Source: Burkholderia sp. Nafp2/4-1b
GTDB taxonomy: Bacteria; Pseudomonadota; Gammaproteobacteria; Burkholderiales; Burkholderiaceae
DNA: 64,000 bases
NCBI RefSeq assembly: GCF_003635165.1
Contig: NZ_ML058602.1
Span: 124,001 to 188,000 of the forward strand
Reading direction: 5' to 3'
Shown here: positions 30,042 through 38,221 of the stretch, piece after piece
How positions within the stretch are numbered: position 1 is the first letter of the stretch
How the letters are laid out: each line of letters opens with the position of its first letter
Notes under the pieces: generated by a model
What the model was told of the DNA's origin: nothing
Database searches by the model: none
What the model saw: the letters and a program-made list of their open reading frames with translations, nothing else
Made by a program: the position numbers and the translations under genes

Positions 30042-30435
30042 CCGTCTGCTGGGAGCTGACGAGCATAACGCTCAATGGTTGCGGATACAACCATTCACGC
30101 GTGCGCCCGTTGGCATGGATTCGCTCGCGCAATTCAACGCGATGCGCCGCCCGCTTGCGTCGGCGCGTCGTCGGCCGGGCCGTTGGCCACGCGCAGCACG
30201 CCGGCGATCTGGCTCTTCTCGTGCATGCCGAGTTGCGGTACGCGTAACGCAGGTCGTGACGCACGCCGCGCTGCCCGCGGGCATCTCGATCGCGGCGGTC
30301 GATACCGTCGTGGCCGAGCACCGGGTTGTAGCGCGCGTGCGTCCATGATGCGGGGCCGGCCCGCGACGGCCCTTGCACGATCCGTGCGGATGGGGTCTCC
30401 TGTGCTTTTACACTGCCAGGCCGGCCCTTCTTCAA
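30042..30435. other. Non-coding stretch upstream of panE-like gene
   Basis: 394 bp without a supported gene. On the minus strand, adjacent frames give protein-like stretches (about 30250-30345 and 30135-30235, the latter ending LGMHEKSQIAGVLRVANG) that do not join in one frame. This could be a decayed gene or chance in GC-rich DNA; I cannot decide. Confidence 0.3.
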
Positions 30436-30666
30436 ATGAAATCGTCTCCGCGCGAACCCGACACCGATGACAAAGCGCGCCGCCAGCCTTCGAAGCTCGC
30501 CCTGAACATTGCGGCCGTGCTGGTCGGCCTCATCACGTTCGCGATAGGTGTGGCGTGGTTGATCTATAGCTGGATCGTCGATCGCGAAGCGCAGTATTTC
30601 GCGATTCCGCTGGTGTTCTCGGTCCCGGTGATCGTGGCGGTCGCGGTGCGGAGTTTCTGGGATTAG
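30436..30666 (+). CDS. Small inner-membrane protein with two transmembrane helices
   Basis: ATG at 30436 gives a 76-residue protein: a charged N-terminus (MKSSPREPDTDDKARRQ), then LALNIAAVLVGLITFAIGVA and AIPLVFSVPVIVAVAVR as two membrane spans. The hydrophobic pattern and a perfect terminator right after it support a real gene, though the ribosome site is weak. I do not recognise a family and assign no function. It is isolated between panE and the convergent secreted protein gene. Confidence 0.62.
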   Translation: MKSSPREPDTDDKARRQPSKLALNIAAVLVGLITFAIGVAWLIYSWIVDREAQYFAIPLVFSVPVIVAVAVRSFWD

Positions 30667-30682
30667 GCGCGCTCGCAACGAC

Positions 30683-30715
30683 AAAGCGCCGCGGTCGGTG
30701 GACGCGCGGCGCTTT
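30683..30715. terminator. Terminator between convergent small genes
   Basis: An 11-bp perfect stem (AAAGCGCCGCG/CGCGGCGCTTT) with an 11-nt loop lies 16 bp after the small membrane protein gene and before the stop of the secreted protein gene on the other strand. T-rich tails are short, so strength is moderate. Confidence 0.6.
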
Positions 30716-30780
30716 CGTTTATTGGGTGTCGTGTGCGGGCCCGGACGGGCAACGAGCCGCTGCTTTCGGCAGGAAGCGAT

Positions 30781-31089
30781 TCACAGACCCGCGCGTGCGC
30801 ACGGATTCGCAACTGCCGCCTGAGATTGTTGCATGCTGCCCTTCGTTACAACACTGAGCGCGGAAACGGCCAGAACGGTGCCGACCGTTTTCAGCACCGA
30901 TTCCGTGGAGGGACGCTCGCCCGTGATCCGCCACCCCGACCCAGTGGGCGTGGAACAGTCCAGCGGCTTGCTGGCGATCGGCTCCGGCTGTGCGCTCCAT
31001 GCGACGTTGTCGGCAGGTGTAGCGGCAAAAGCAGGAATTGCCAGCGTTAGCGGCAGAACGGAAATCAGCATCCGTGTGGTGTTGGTCAT
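30781..31089 (-). CDS. Small secreted protein of unknown function
   Basis: The 102-residue frame starts MTNTTRMLISVLPLTLAIPA and has a convincing Sec signal peptide, cleaved probably after AFA. The mature part of about 80 residues contains two cysteines (LDCSTPTGSGW and NPCARAGL), which could form a disulfide, and a hydrophobic stretch VLKTVGTVLAVSALSVV. I do not recognise a domain. It is followed by the shared hairpin at 30683-30715. A small periplasmic or surface protein is the best guess. Confidence 0.65.
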   Translation of the reverse strand: MTNTTRMLISVLPLTLAIPAFAATPADNVAWSAQPEPIASKPLDCSTPTGSGWRITGERPSTESVLKTVGTVLAVSALSVVTKGSMQQSQAAVANPCARAGL

Positions 31090-31180
31090 CGACGCCCCCG
31101 TTAAAACAGCCCGTGCGAATGAAAGGTTTCGTTCATATTACACGACGCAGGTTTTTCCGGGCACGCGGAACCGGAGCAAC

Positions 31181-31217
31181 AAAAAAGCGCTGCCGGTCAG
31201 CCCGGCAGCGCTTTTTT
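31181..31217 (-). terminator. Terminator of tRNA-Leu
   Basis: A 16-bp stem including A/T ends (AAAAAAGCGCTGCCGG / CCGGCAGCGCTTTTTT) with a 5-nt loop lies 34 bp downstream of tRNA-Leu on the minus strand. Strong, and potentially active in both directions. Confidence 0.88.
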
Positions 31218-31250
31218 TGGAACGGCCGTTGCGTGGCACGTTCGACTTCG

Positions 31251-31337
31251 TGGTGCGTGAGGCCGGACTCGAACCGGCACACCCTTGCGGGCGTCAGGAC
31301 CTAAACCTGGTGCGTCTACCAATTTCGCCACTCACGC
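31251..31337 (-). tRNA. tRNA-Leu (anticodon TAG)
   Basis: The 87-nt minus-strand gene starts GCGTGAGTGGCGAAATTGG, has a long variable arm (CGCCCGCAAGGGTGT region) typical of class II tRNAs, T-loop GGTTCGAGTCC and encoded CCA. The anticodon loop TTTAGGT gives UAG for Leu. Confidence 0.96.
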
Positions 31338-31573
31338 GTATTTCCGTCGCCTGACCGCGCGGCACGCAAGATGCGTTCTCCACGCGCCCGGGGCTTCATG
31401 CCGGCCCGAAAACCGGCACGCCCGATCAGGCGAGCGCGAGATTCTACCCGATCTCTGCAGCGTTGTCTCGCCCCGCCGGCACCGGCCCGAGAGCGGTGCT
31501 AGAATGCCGCGCTCGACGTGCCGGCCACGCGCCCGCACGCGCTCCCGAACCCGCCTCCGCCACGATCCCATCC

Positions 31574-32407
31574 GTGAACTTCGACGACTACTGTCAGCAA
31601 AAGGCCGCTCCCGCCGGCTCCAGCGTCTACTACGCGCTGCGCCAGGCGCCACTCGCCGCCGAACCGCGCCTGACGGCCCTGTTCGCGCTGCGCCGCGAAC
31701 TCGAGGAAACCGTCAAGGAAACCAGCGACCCGACCGTCGGGCACACGAAGCTCGCGTGGTGGCACAAGGAACTCGCGGCGCTCGCCGCCGGCGAACCGTC
31801 GCACCCGGTCACGAAGGCGCTCGCCCAGCACCACCCGGCAATCGCGGCCGAAGCCGACGCACTGCGCACGCTCGTGAACGGTTTCGGGATGGATCTCGAA
31901 CAGGCGCGCTATCTGGATTTCGCGAACCTGCAGCGTTACATCGCGCAGACCGGCGCCACCTTCGCGTCGCTGGTCGCGCGCGCGAGCGCCGCGAATCCGG
32001 CCGACCCGCAACCGTGGGCCGCGGATGTCGGCCGTGCGCTGATGCTCGCGCAATTCGTGCAGGAACTCGGCAACGATGCGCGCCACGGCCGCATCTATCT
32101 GCCGATCGACGAACTGCAACGCTACAACGTGACCGCCGCCGACCTGCTGAACCGTCGCTACAGCCCGGCCTTCACCGAACTGCTGCAATTTCAGACGGCC
32201 CGCGCGCGCGAAGCGCTCGCCGCCGCCGACGCGGCGATCCCGGCGGCGGAACGCCGCACGCAACGCACGCTACGCGCGCAGATTGCGCTGGCCGGCGCGC
32301 TGCTCGACGAAATCGAGCGCGACGGCTACCAGGTACTGCACCAGCGCATCGCGCTGACGCCGATCCGCAAACTGTGGATCGCGTGGCGCGCCGCACGCCG
32401 CCGCTGA
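31574..32407 (+). CDS. Squalene/phytoene synthase-like protein with altered aspartate motifs
   Basis: A GTG start at 31574 (VNFDDYCQQKAAP) gives 277 residues; the upstream extension to 31463 is not protein-like. The fold signatures of the trans-isoprenyl diphosphate synthase head-to-head group are visible: SSVYYALR, LFALRRELEETVKETSD, LAWWHKELAAL and the second motif QFVQELGNDARHGRIYLP. However, the usual first DDxxD motif reads EETVK and the second NxxRDxxxED motif reads QxxQELGND. True HpnC/HpnD enzymes keep the aspartates, so this may be a divergent enzyme or a non-catalytic member like the mitochondrial complex I assembly factor NDUFAF6. No hopanoid genes lie nearby. Confidence 0.8.
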   Translation: MNFDDYCQQKAAPAGSSVYYALRQAPLAAEPRLTALFALRRELEETVKETSDPTVGHTKLAWWHKELAALAAGEPSHPVTKALAQHHPAIAAEADALRTLVNGFGMDLEQARYLDFANLQRYIAQTGATFASLVARASAANPADPQPWAADVGRALMLAQFVQELGNDARHGRIYLPIDELQRYNVTAADLLNRRYSPAFTELLQFQTARAREALAAADAAIPAAERRTQRTLRAQIALAGALLDEIERDGYQVLHQRIALTPIRKLWIAWRAARRR

Positions 32408-32458
32408 TTCGCACCAGGCACCGCACATCACGCACGGCGCACCAGCAACGCGCGGTCA

Positions 32459-33676
32459 TCACACCTTGAGCAGCGGCAGCGTGTCGAAGCGTTGCTGCAG
32501 CACCTGCGTCGCATCGAGCCCCCACCACGGCCCGAGCACGGTCGCATAAAGCTGGCGGAAGTCGACCGCGACCGGCAGGTTGCCGTTGCCGTCGAGGCGC
32601 CCGAGTACGGGCGCCGCCCCATACAGCCCGCCGGCCACGCGGCCGCCCATCACGAAGTGCGGCGCAGCGGTACCGTGATCGGTGCCGTTGCTCTGGTTCT
32701 CGCGCACGCGCCGGCCGAATTCCGCATACGTCATCACGAGCGTCTGGTTCCACCGCCCGAGCTCGACCAGCGCCGCACGCATCGCATTCATCCCTTCCGC
32801 GAACTGCTTGAGCAGCGCAGCGTGCTGACCCGGCTGGTTCTGGTGCGTGTCGAAACCGTTGAGCGTGAGTCGCAGCACCGCGACGCCATCCTGCGCGCCG
32901 GGCCCCGACGCTTCGCAGGCCGCGAGCACCTGCATCGCGGTCTTCACCGAGGTTCCGAACGTGCCGGCCGGAAAGGTCGTCCTGAACTCGCGCATCCCGC
33001 CGCGCGGACGCAGCCGGTCGGCGGCCTTCACGATGTCGTTCTCGACGTCGATGATGTGTGCAAGCGCCGGGTTCTGTTCCCGTAGCGACGACGGCTCGGC
33101 GAGGCGCGCCGCGCGGATGAACTGCGCGGGATTGACGAGCGCGATCGCACGCGCGCCGTTCGCGAGCGGCCCCATCTCCGCACTGCCGAGCACGACGCCG
33201 TCCGCCGCGAAGCCCGGCGGCACCGGCGCCTGCGCGAACGTGCGCGTCAACCAGCCTTCATGCAGGTACTGGTCGGAGCGCGACGCGGTATCCCAGATCT
33301 CGATCGAACGGAAATGCGACAGGTTCGGCTGCGGATAGCCGACACCCTGCACGATCGCGAGCTGCCGGTCGTGCCACAGCGGCATCAGCGGCGCGAGCGA
33401 CGGGTGCAGCCCCGTCTGCGCATCGAGTTGCAGCACCTGATCGCGCTTGATGCCGATGCTGCGGCGGAACGAGTAGTAGAGCGGGTCCGCATACGGCACC
33501 ACGGTATTGAGGCCGTCGTTGCCACCCTTCAGCTCGACGAGGATCAGCACGTTCGCATAGCCGGCCGCCGGGTGGCGCCCCGCCGCCGCTGTTGCCGCCT
33601 GCGCGGGCGGCTGCCACAACGACACGCCGGCCGCGGCCGCGGCGCCCGTCAGCGTCAGAAAATCACGTCGGTTCAT
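32459..33676 (-). CDS. DUF1501 domain protein, Tat-exported
   Basis: ATG at 33676 gives 405 residues beginning MNRRDFLTLTGAAAAAGVSL, a twin-arginine signal, with cleavage near AQA. The mature protein shows the DUF1501 features VLILVELKGGNDGLNTVVPY near the N-terminus, LHPSLAPLMPLWHDRQLAIV, and VMTYAEFGRRVRENQSNGTDHGTA near 330, which resembles the metal-binding end of the alkaline phosphatase/sulfatase fold. Function is unknown; members always pair with DUF1800 proteins, as here (67 bp downstream of it). An extracytoplasmic role is likely since export by Tat implies folding or cofactor loading in the cytoplasm. Confidence 0.88.
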   Translation of the reverse strand: MNRRDFLTLTGAAAAAGVSLWQPPAQAATAAAGRHPAAGYANVLILVELKGGNDGLNTVVPYADPLYYSFRRSIGIKRDQVLQLDAQTGLHPSLAPLMPLWHDRQLAIVQGVGYPQPNLSHFRSIEIWDTASRSDQYLHEGWLTRTFAQAPVPPGFAADGVVLGSAEMGPLANGARAIALVNPAQFIRAARLAEPSSLREQNPALAHIIDVENDIVKAADRLRPRGGMREFRTTFPAGTFGTSVKTAMQVLAACEASGPGAQDGVAVLRLTLNGFDTHQNQPGQHAALLKQFAEGMNAMRAALVELGRWNQTLVMTYAEFGRRVRENQSNGTDHGTAAPHFVMGGRVAGGLYGAAPVLGRLDGNGNLPVAVDFRQLYATVLGPWWGLDATQVLQQRFDTLPLLKV

Positions 33677-33743
33677 CGTGCATCCTTCGGTTCGCCGTGC
33701 AGCATGGTCGCCGCTGCAGCACACCTGTTCGTCGTCGTTTCCA

Positions 33744-35240
33744 TCATTTCAGTTGATAGGCCGGATCCATCAGCAGCGCCTCGAGATACGCGCTGCCGGT
33801 CGAATCCGTATCGATCGCCGCAACCGGCGACACCGGCAGCACCGCGTGCTGCAGTTGCAGCTCGGTCGACAAGCCGGCCATGGCCTGCGGCCGCGCACGA
33901 TACTGTGCGAGCCAGCGTTCGAGATCGAATCGCAGGCCGCCGCGCGGCGGTTTGCCCGGCGCGCCGCGCATGCCGGCGGCAGACGCGGTGTCCGCCACCG
34001 GCATCGCATGGGCACGCGCATTCGGCGCCGCCGTCGCGGCTGCAGGTGCCCGCATGCCGGTCGTCTCGGTCGCACGGAACAACTGCTCGACGAACTGCTT
34101 GCGCGCGAGCAGCGTGGTGCTGTTGATCCAGAGCGCGCCGCCCGGCCAGCCCTTCACGTTCGGCGGATAAAACAGGTTCTGCCCGAGCGTGCGCACGGTG
34201 TTCGCGAGCATCTGCGGATCGCCGTACGCGACGTCGAACAGCCGCACCGACCCGACGACGAATTCGGCCGGCGACTTCACGAGCACGCCGCGATTGCGCG
34301 GATCCCAGAACGCATCGGTCGACCATAGCGCAGCGAGCGCCACGCGGATGTCGTAGCCGCTCGCGCGAAAGCGTTCGGCCACCGCATCGAGCGCGCCGGC
34401 ATCGGGTGTATCGGACACGAACTCGCGCCACAGCCTGGCCGCGATGAAGCGCGCGGTGTCGGGTTGCTTCAACAGGATGTCGAGAAACCCGTCGCCGTCG
34501 AATGCGCCGGTCTCACCGAGGATCGTCTTGTCGCCCGCGTCGTGCCAATCGGGCCGCACGGCGAAGCGCAGCGTATCGGGATCGACGCTCCAGCCGGTCA
34601 TCGCGCGCGCAGCCTCGGTCACGTCGCGCTGCGTGTAATGCCCTTCGCCGAGCGTGAACAGCTCCATCACCTCGCGCGCGAAATTCTCGTTCGGTCGCCC
34701 CTTGCGATTGCTCGCGCCGTCGAGATACTGGAGCATCGCCGGATCCTTCGCGACGGCATGCAGCAGCGTGCCGAAGTTGCCGAGCGCTTCGCGGCGAAAC
34801 AGCGCATTCTGGGCGGCCATCGTCTGCGGATACGGGACCTTGTCCTGCCCCGACGTGAAGTGCCCGTGCCAGAACAGCGTCATGCGCTCGGTAAGCGGCG
34901 ACGGCGTCACGACCATCTCGTTGACCCACGCGGCACGCAGCGCATCGTAGCGTCGATTGCGTTCGCGCTGCTCGTCGCGCCGCATGTCGGGAGTCAGCGC
35001 CTGACGCTGCGCGCGGGTCGGCGGCAGTTCGGCGAGCCAGTCGGGCCAGGTCGTCACGGGTTCGCGACGCACGTTGCCGAGCGTATCGGCGACGACCTGC
35101 CCGCGCGTCATGCCGACGATCCGGGCGACCTCGGCCGGTGCGGGAGAAAAGCCGGTACGGCTCAGGAAGAACAGCGCATCGTCGGCGTCGAGCGGTGCCT
35201 GCATCGCGGGCGATGCCGGGGCGGCAGCGTTCGCTTTCAT
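33744..35240 (-). CDS. DUF1800 domain protein
   Basis: The 498-residue protein matches the DUF1800 pattern: DALFFLSRTGFSPAPAEVAR near residue 20, MTLFWHGHFTSGQDKV near 120, NENFAREVMELFTLGEGHYT near 185 and NVKGWPGGALWINSTTLLAR near 360. No clear signal peptide is seen, although an N-terminal alanine-rich stretch precedes the domain. Function is unknown. It is the first gene of a unit with the DUF1501 gene and the two probably form a complex or pathway (inference from the constant pairing). Confidence 0.88.
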   Translation of the reverse strand: MKANAAAPASPAMQAPLDADDALFFLSRTGFSPAPAEVARIVGMTRGQVVADTLGNVRREPVTTWPDWLAELPPTRAQRQALTPDMRRDEQRERNRRYDALRAAWVNEMVVTPSPLTERMTLFWHGHFTSGQDKVPYPQTMAAQNALFRREALGNFGTLLHAVAKDPAMLQYLDGASNRKGRPNENFAREVMELFTLGEGHYTQRDVTEAARAMTGWSVDPDTLRFAVRPDWHDAGDKTILGETGAFDGDGFLDILLKQPDTARFIAARLWREFVSDTPDAGALDAVAERFRASGYDIRVALAALWSTDAFWDPRNRGVLVKSPAEFVVGSVRLFDVAYGDPQMLANTVRTLGQNLFYPPNVKGWPGGALWINSTTLLARKQFVEQLFRATETTGMRAPAAATAAPNARAHAMPVADTASAAGMRGAPGKPPRGGLRFDLERWLAQYRARPQAMAGLSTELQLQHAVLPVSPVAAIDTDSTGSAYLEALLMDPAYQLK

Positions 35241-35361
35241 CGTCGTGGACTCCCGGGGCGCACCGGCGGTGCGGATGCCGGTTCAACGGCGGCACGCACC
35301 CGAAAGTTGACCGGAAAATTGCTACGGAATCTTTCCGACGCCGTGCAGGACGCGCGGCGGT

Positions 35362-35637
35362 TCAGCGCTTGTACAGCTCGCGAACGGCGTCCTCGATGTG
35401 CTGGCGCAGCAGGTGGCGCTCTTCGGGCGTCATGTGCCCGTCGCGGCGATGCTGTTCGAGATCGGGAGGCAGCGCGGAACGTGCGATGTCGGGCGCGCGA
35501 TCGGACTGCGGCGCTTTGCCGCGCGGCAGCTTGCGTGACGAGGCGCCGGGCTCGGCGCGCTGCGCATACGCGACGTTCGACGCGTATGGACCGGCAAGTG
35601 CGATCGTCAGCATCAGTGCAATCCGGGCAGATCGCAT
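35362..35637 (-). CDS. Small secreted protein of unknown function
   Basis: ATG at 35637 (MRSARIALMLTIALAGPYAS) gives 91 residues with a signal peptide cleaved near AYA-QRAEP. The mature part is basic, with LPRGKAP and a C-terminal helix MTPEERHLLRQHIEDAVREL, similar in character to small periplasmic proteins with a DPEER-type helix (e.g. heavy-metal resistance or Spy-like helices), but a real family link is uncertain. It lies upstream of the DUF1800 unit on the same strand (121 bp gap), so it might be its first gene. Confidence 0.68.
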   Translation of the reverse strand: MRSARIALMLTIALAGPYASNVAYAQRAEPGASSRKLPRGKAPQSDRAPDIARSALPPDLEQHRRDGHMTPEERHLLRQHIEDAVRELYKR

Positions 35638-35835
35638 GACCGTCCTCGCTTCTCTGGTCGATTTGTTCCCTTCGTCACGCGGCAACCGGTTACCTCTGGT
35701 ACTTGAAAAACCCTGCGGAATTCGGGTGTACAAAGATGAAAGATGGAGTGCTGGGGAGTATCTAACGAATTTCGGTTTCGAGTAAAGGAATCTCTATAGC
35801 CTGCCTTTACTCCGCGCGACACTACGGGTAAATTT

Positions 35836-35851
35836 TGTAACGGACTGTAAC
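35836..35851. promoter_or_regulatory. TGTAAC-N4-TGTAAC site, candidate OmpR box
   Basis: Two TGTAAC hexamers lie exactly 10 bp apart, 45-60 bp upstream of the ompR start. Read on the other strand this is GTTACA-N4-GTTACA, which as I recall is the consensus used for OmpR dimers in gammaproteobacteria. The position suggests autoregulation of ompR-envZ or control of the divergent secreted-protein gene. Confidence 0.5.
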
Positions 35852-35895
35852 GCACGAAAATACGCGACCGTGCGTGTTTTCCCATTCGCGATAAG

Positions 35896-36630
35896 ATGCC
35901 GCTCATGGAAACGAAAAACCCCTCCAAGATTCTCGTCGTCGACGACGACCCGCGCCTGCGCGACCTGCTGCGCCGCTATCTCGGCGAGCAGGGTTTCAAC
36001 GTGTACGTCGCGGAGAACGCGACCGCGATGAACAAGCTCTGGGTGCGCGAGCGCTTCGACCTGCTCGTGCTCGACCTGATGCTGCCGGGCGAAGACGGCC
36101 TGTCGATCTGCCGGCGCCTGCGCGGCAGCAACGATCGCACGCCGATCATCATGCTCACCGCGAAGGGCGAGGACGTCGATCGCATCGTCGGCCTCGAGAT
36201 GGGCGCCGACGACTACCTGCCGAAGCCGTTCAACCCGCGCGAACTCGTCGCGCGCATTCACGCGGTGCTGCGCCGCCAGGCACCGGCCGAACTGCCGGGC
36301 GCACCGTCCGAGACCACCGAGGTGTTCGAGTTCGGCGAGTTCTCGCTGAATCTCGCGACGCGCACGCTGACGAAGTCGGGCCAGGAAATTCCGCTGACCA
36401 CCGGCGAATTCTCGGTGCTGAAGGTGTTCGCGCGTCATCCGCGCCAGCCGCTGTCGCGCGAGAAGCTGATGGAGCTCGCGCGCGGCCGGGAATACGAAGT
36501 ATTCGACCGTAGCCTCGACGTGCAGATCTCGCGTCTGCGCAAGCTGATCGAGCCGGATCCAGGCAGCCCGCGTTTCATCCAGACCGTCTGGGGCCTCGGC
36601 TACGTGTTCATTCCTGACGGCGCCGCCTGA
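35896..36630 (+). CDS. ompR: Two-component response regulator OmpR
   Basis: This 244-residue regulator has a receiver domain with acidic pocket ILVVDDDPRLR, phospho-acceptor Asp in LLVLDLMLPGEDG (D60), Thr in IIMLTAKGED and Lys in DYLPKPFNP. The C-terminal OmpR/PhoB winged helix has LTTGEFSVLKVFARHPRQPLS, RSLDVQISRLRKLIEPDP and FIQTVWGLGYVFIPDG. The start could be the ATG at 35896 or 35905 (METKNPSKI); neither has a strong ribosome site. It is followed 40 bp later by envZ. By analogy it responds to osmolarity or acid and controls porins. Confidence 0.95.
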   Translation: MPLMETKNPSKILVVDDDPRLRDLLRRYLGEQGFNVYVAENATAMNKLWVRERFDLLVLDLMLPGEDGLSICRRLRGSNDRTPIIMLTAKGEDVDRIVGLEMGADDYLPKPFNPRELVARIHAVLRRQAPAELPGAPSETTEVFEFGEFSLNLATRTLTKSGQEIPLTTGEFSVLKVFARHPRQPLSREKLMELARGREYEVFDRSLDVQISRLRKLIEPDPGSPRFIQTVWGLGYVFIPDGAA

Positions 36631-36670
36631 TCTTTTTTCTTTCCGGTTTCGCCTGTCCACGGCCCGTCCC

Positions 36671-38032
36671 ATGCGTATCGACCGGCGCCTCCTGCAGCTC
36701 GCGTTCGGCGGGCTGTTCTGGCGCACCTTCCTGCTGATCGCGCTGCTGATCTCGGTCAGTCTCGCCGCGTGGTTCCAGAGCTTTCGCGTGATCGAGCGGG
36801 AGCCGCGCGCGCAGCGCGTGGCGCTCCAGCTCGTCGCGGTCGTGAAGCTCACGCGCACCGCCCTGCTCTATTCCGATCCCGATTTGCGGCGCGCGCTGCT
36901 GCAGGATCTGGAGAGCAACGAGGGCGTGCGCGTCTACCCCCGCGAAAAGACCGACAAGTTCAAGCTGCAGCCCGACGAATCGCTGAACCGCCTGATCGAA
37001 CACGACATCCGCAGCCGCCTCGGCGACGATACCGTGATCGCGCAGTCGGTCAACGACATCCCCGGCGTGTGGATCAGCTTCAAGATCGACGACGACGATT
37101 ACTGGGTCGCGCTCGACCGCGACCAGCTCGACAACGTCACCGGCCTGCAGTGGGCCGGCTGGGGCCTGTTCGCGCTGGCGCTGTCGCTGTTCGGTTCCGC
37201 GTTCATCACGAGCCTCGTGAACCGGCCGTTCTCGCGGCTTGCGCTCGCCGCGCGCCAGGTCGGTTCCGGCCAGGCGCCCGATCCGCTGCCCGAGCGCGGG
37301 ATGGGCGTCGCGGCCGACACCAACCGCAGCTTCAACCAGATGGTGCGCGACCTCGAGCAGCTCGAAGCCGATCGCGCGCTGATGCTCGCGGGCATCTCGC
37401 ACGACCTGCGCACGCCGCTCGCGCGGCTGCGGCTCGAGACCGAGATGAGTCCGTCCGACCAGGCGACCAAGGACGCGATGGTCGACGACATCGAACAGAT
37501 GGACCGCATCATCGCAGCCTTCATCGACTACGCGCGTCCGAGCCAGCGCAAGCCGGAGCCGGTCGACCTGTCGTCGATCGCGCATGAAGTCGCCGCACGC
37601 GTGTCGGGCGAGGACGGCGTCGAGATCCGCACGCGGCTCGCGCCGAGCGCCGTGATCGAAGCGGACGAAACCGACATGCGCCGCGTGATCGGCAACCTCG
37701 TCGAGAACGCGCGCAAATACGGCCAGAGCCGCGACGACGGCGTGTCGCGCATCACGCTCGAGACGCGCGTGACGCATGCGCGCGTCGAGCTGTCGGTGAG
37801 CGACGAAGGCCCCGGCATCCCCGAGGACCAGCTGCCGCTCGTGATGCGCCCGTTCTACCGCGTCGACACGGCGCGTACCAAGGCGGACGGCACGGGGCTC
37901 GGCATGGCGATCGTGCTGCGCCTCGTCGGCCGCTATCGCGGTGCGCTGCGCCTGCGCAACCGCAGCCCCGAAGCGGGCCTCGAAGTCACGCTCGAATTCC
38001 CCGGCGCCGGCAGGGCGCGTGCGACGGCGTGA
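36671..38032 (+). CDS. envZ: Sensor histidine kinase EnvZ
   Basis: The 453-residue protein has two membrane spans (LAFGGLFWRTFLLIALLISV near 10-32 and GLFALALSLFGSAFITSLVN near 160-180) with a short periplasmic loop, then a HAMP domain (to about 235), the dimerisation/phospho-acceptor domain with AGISHDLRTPLARLRLE (His about 244) and the ATPase domain with NLVENARKYG, DEGPGIPEDQ and KADGTGLGMAIV. It phosphorylates and dephosphorylates OmpR. The family and pairing are clear; the signal is not visible in sequence. Confidence 0.95.
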   Translation: MRIDRRLLQLAFGGLFWRTFLLIALLISVSLAAWFQSFRVIEREPRAQRVALQLVAVVKLTRTALLYSDPDLRRALLQDLESNEGVRVYPREKTDKFKLQPDESLNRLIEHDIRSRLGDDTVIAQSVNDIPGVWISFKIDDDDYWVALDRDQLDNVTGLQWAGWGLFALALSLFGSAFITSLVNRPFSRLALAARQVGSGQAPDPLPERGMGVAADTNRSFNQMVRDLEQLEADRALMLAGISHDLRTPLARLRLETEMSPSDQATKDAMVDDIEQMDRIIAAFIDYARPSQRKPEPVDLSSIAHEVAARVSGEDGVEIRTRLAPSAVIEADETDMRRVIGNLVENARKYGQSRDDGVSRITLETRVTHARVELSVSDEGPGIPEDQLPLVMRPFYRVDTARTKADGTGLGMAIVLRLVGRYRGALRLRNRSPEAGLEVTLEFPGAGRARATA

Positions 38033-38110
38033 CGCGTTCGCGCACGCTTCTTGCGCGTCACACTATCGCCGCGGTTGACAAAAACTATGGGAATCGTTAG
38101 TCAAAATCTA

Positions 38111-38139
38111 TTGAAGCGGTTTATTAATAGTGTTATAGT
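38111..38139 (+). promoter_or_regulatory. Sigma-70 promoter of ahpC
   Basis: TTGAAG (38111-38116), 17-bp spacer, TATAGT (38134-38139): a good promoter 80 bp upstream of ahpC. It sits in an unusually A/T-rich island with repeated TTAG/CTAT/ATAG tetramers (38085-38138), including TTAG-N7-CTAT at 38097-38111. That spacing is the one used by OxyR half-sites, but the full four-element OxyR motif is not complete. Confidence 0.6.
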
Positions 38140-38221
38140 CATTCCCATGCTGTCACATCATCGTTGCAGCACCGAGGTAGCTTGACTCAGTCTTCTTCCC
38201 AACTCACACAGGAGTATCCGC

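Noticed and set aside
29866..30684. 272-residue minus-strand frame crossing panE start and the small membrane gene
   Set aside because: Low-complexity Arg/Asp-rich product overlapping better supported genes; only a middle segment looked protein-like and is listed as a weak finding.
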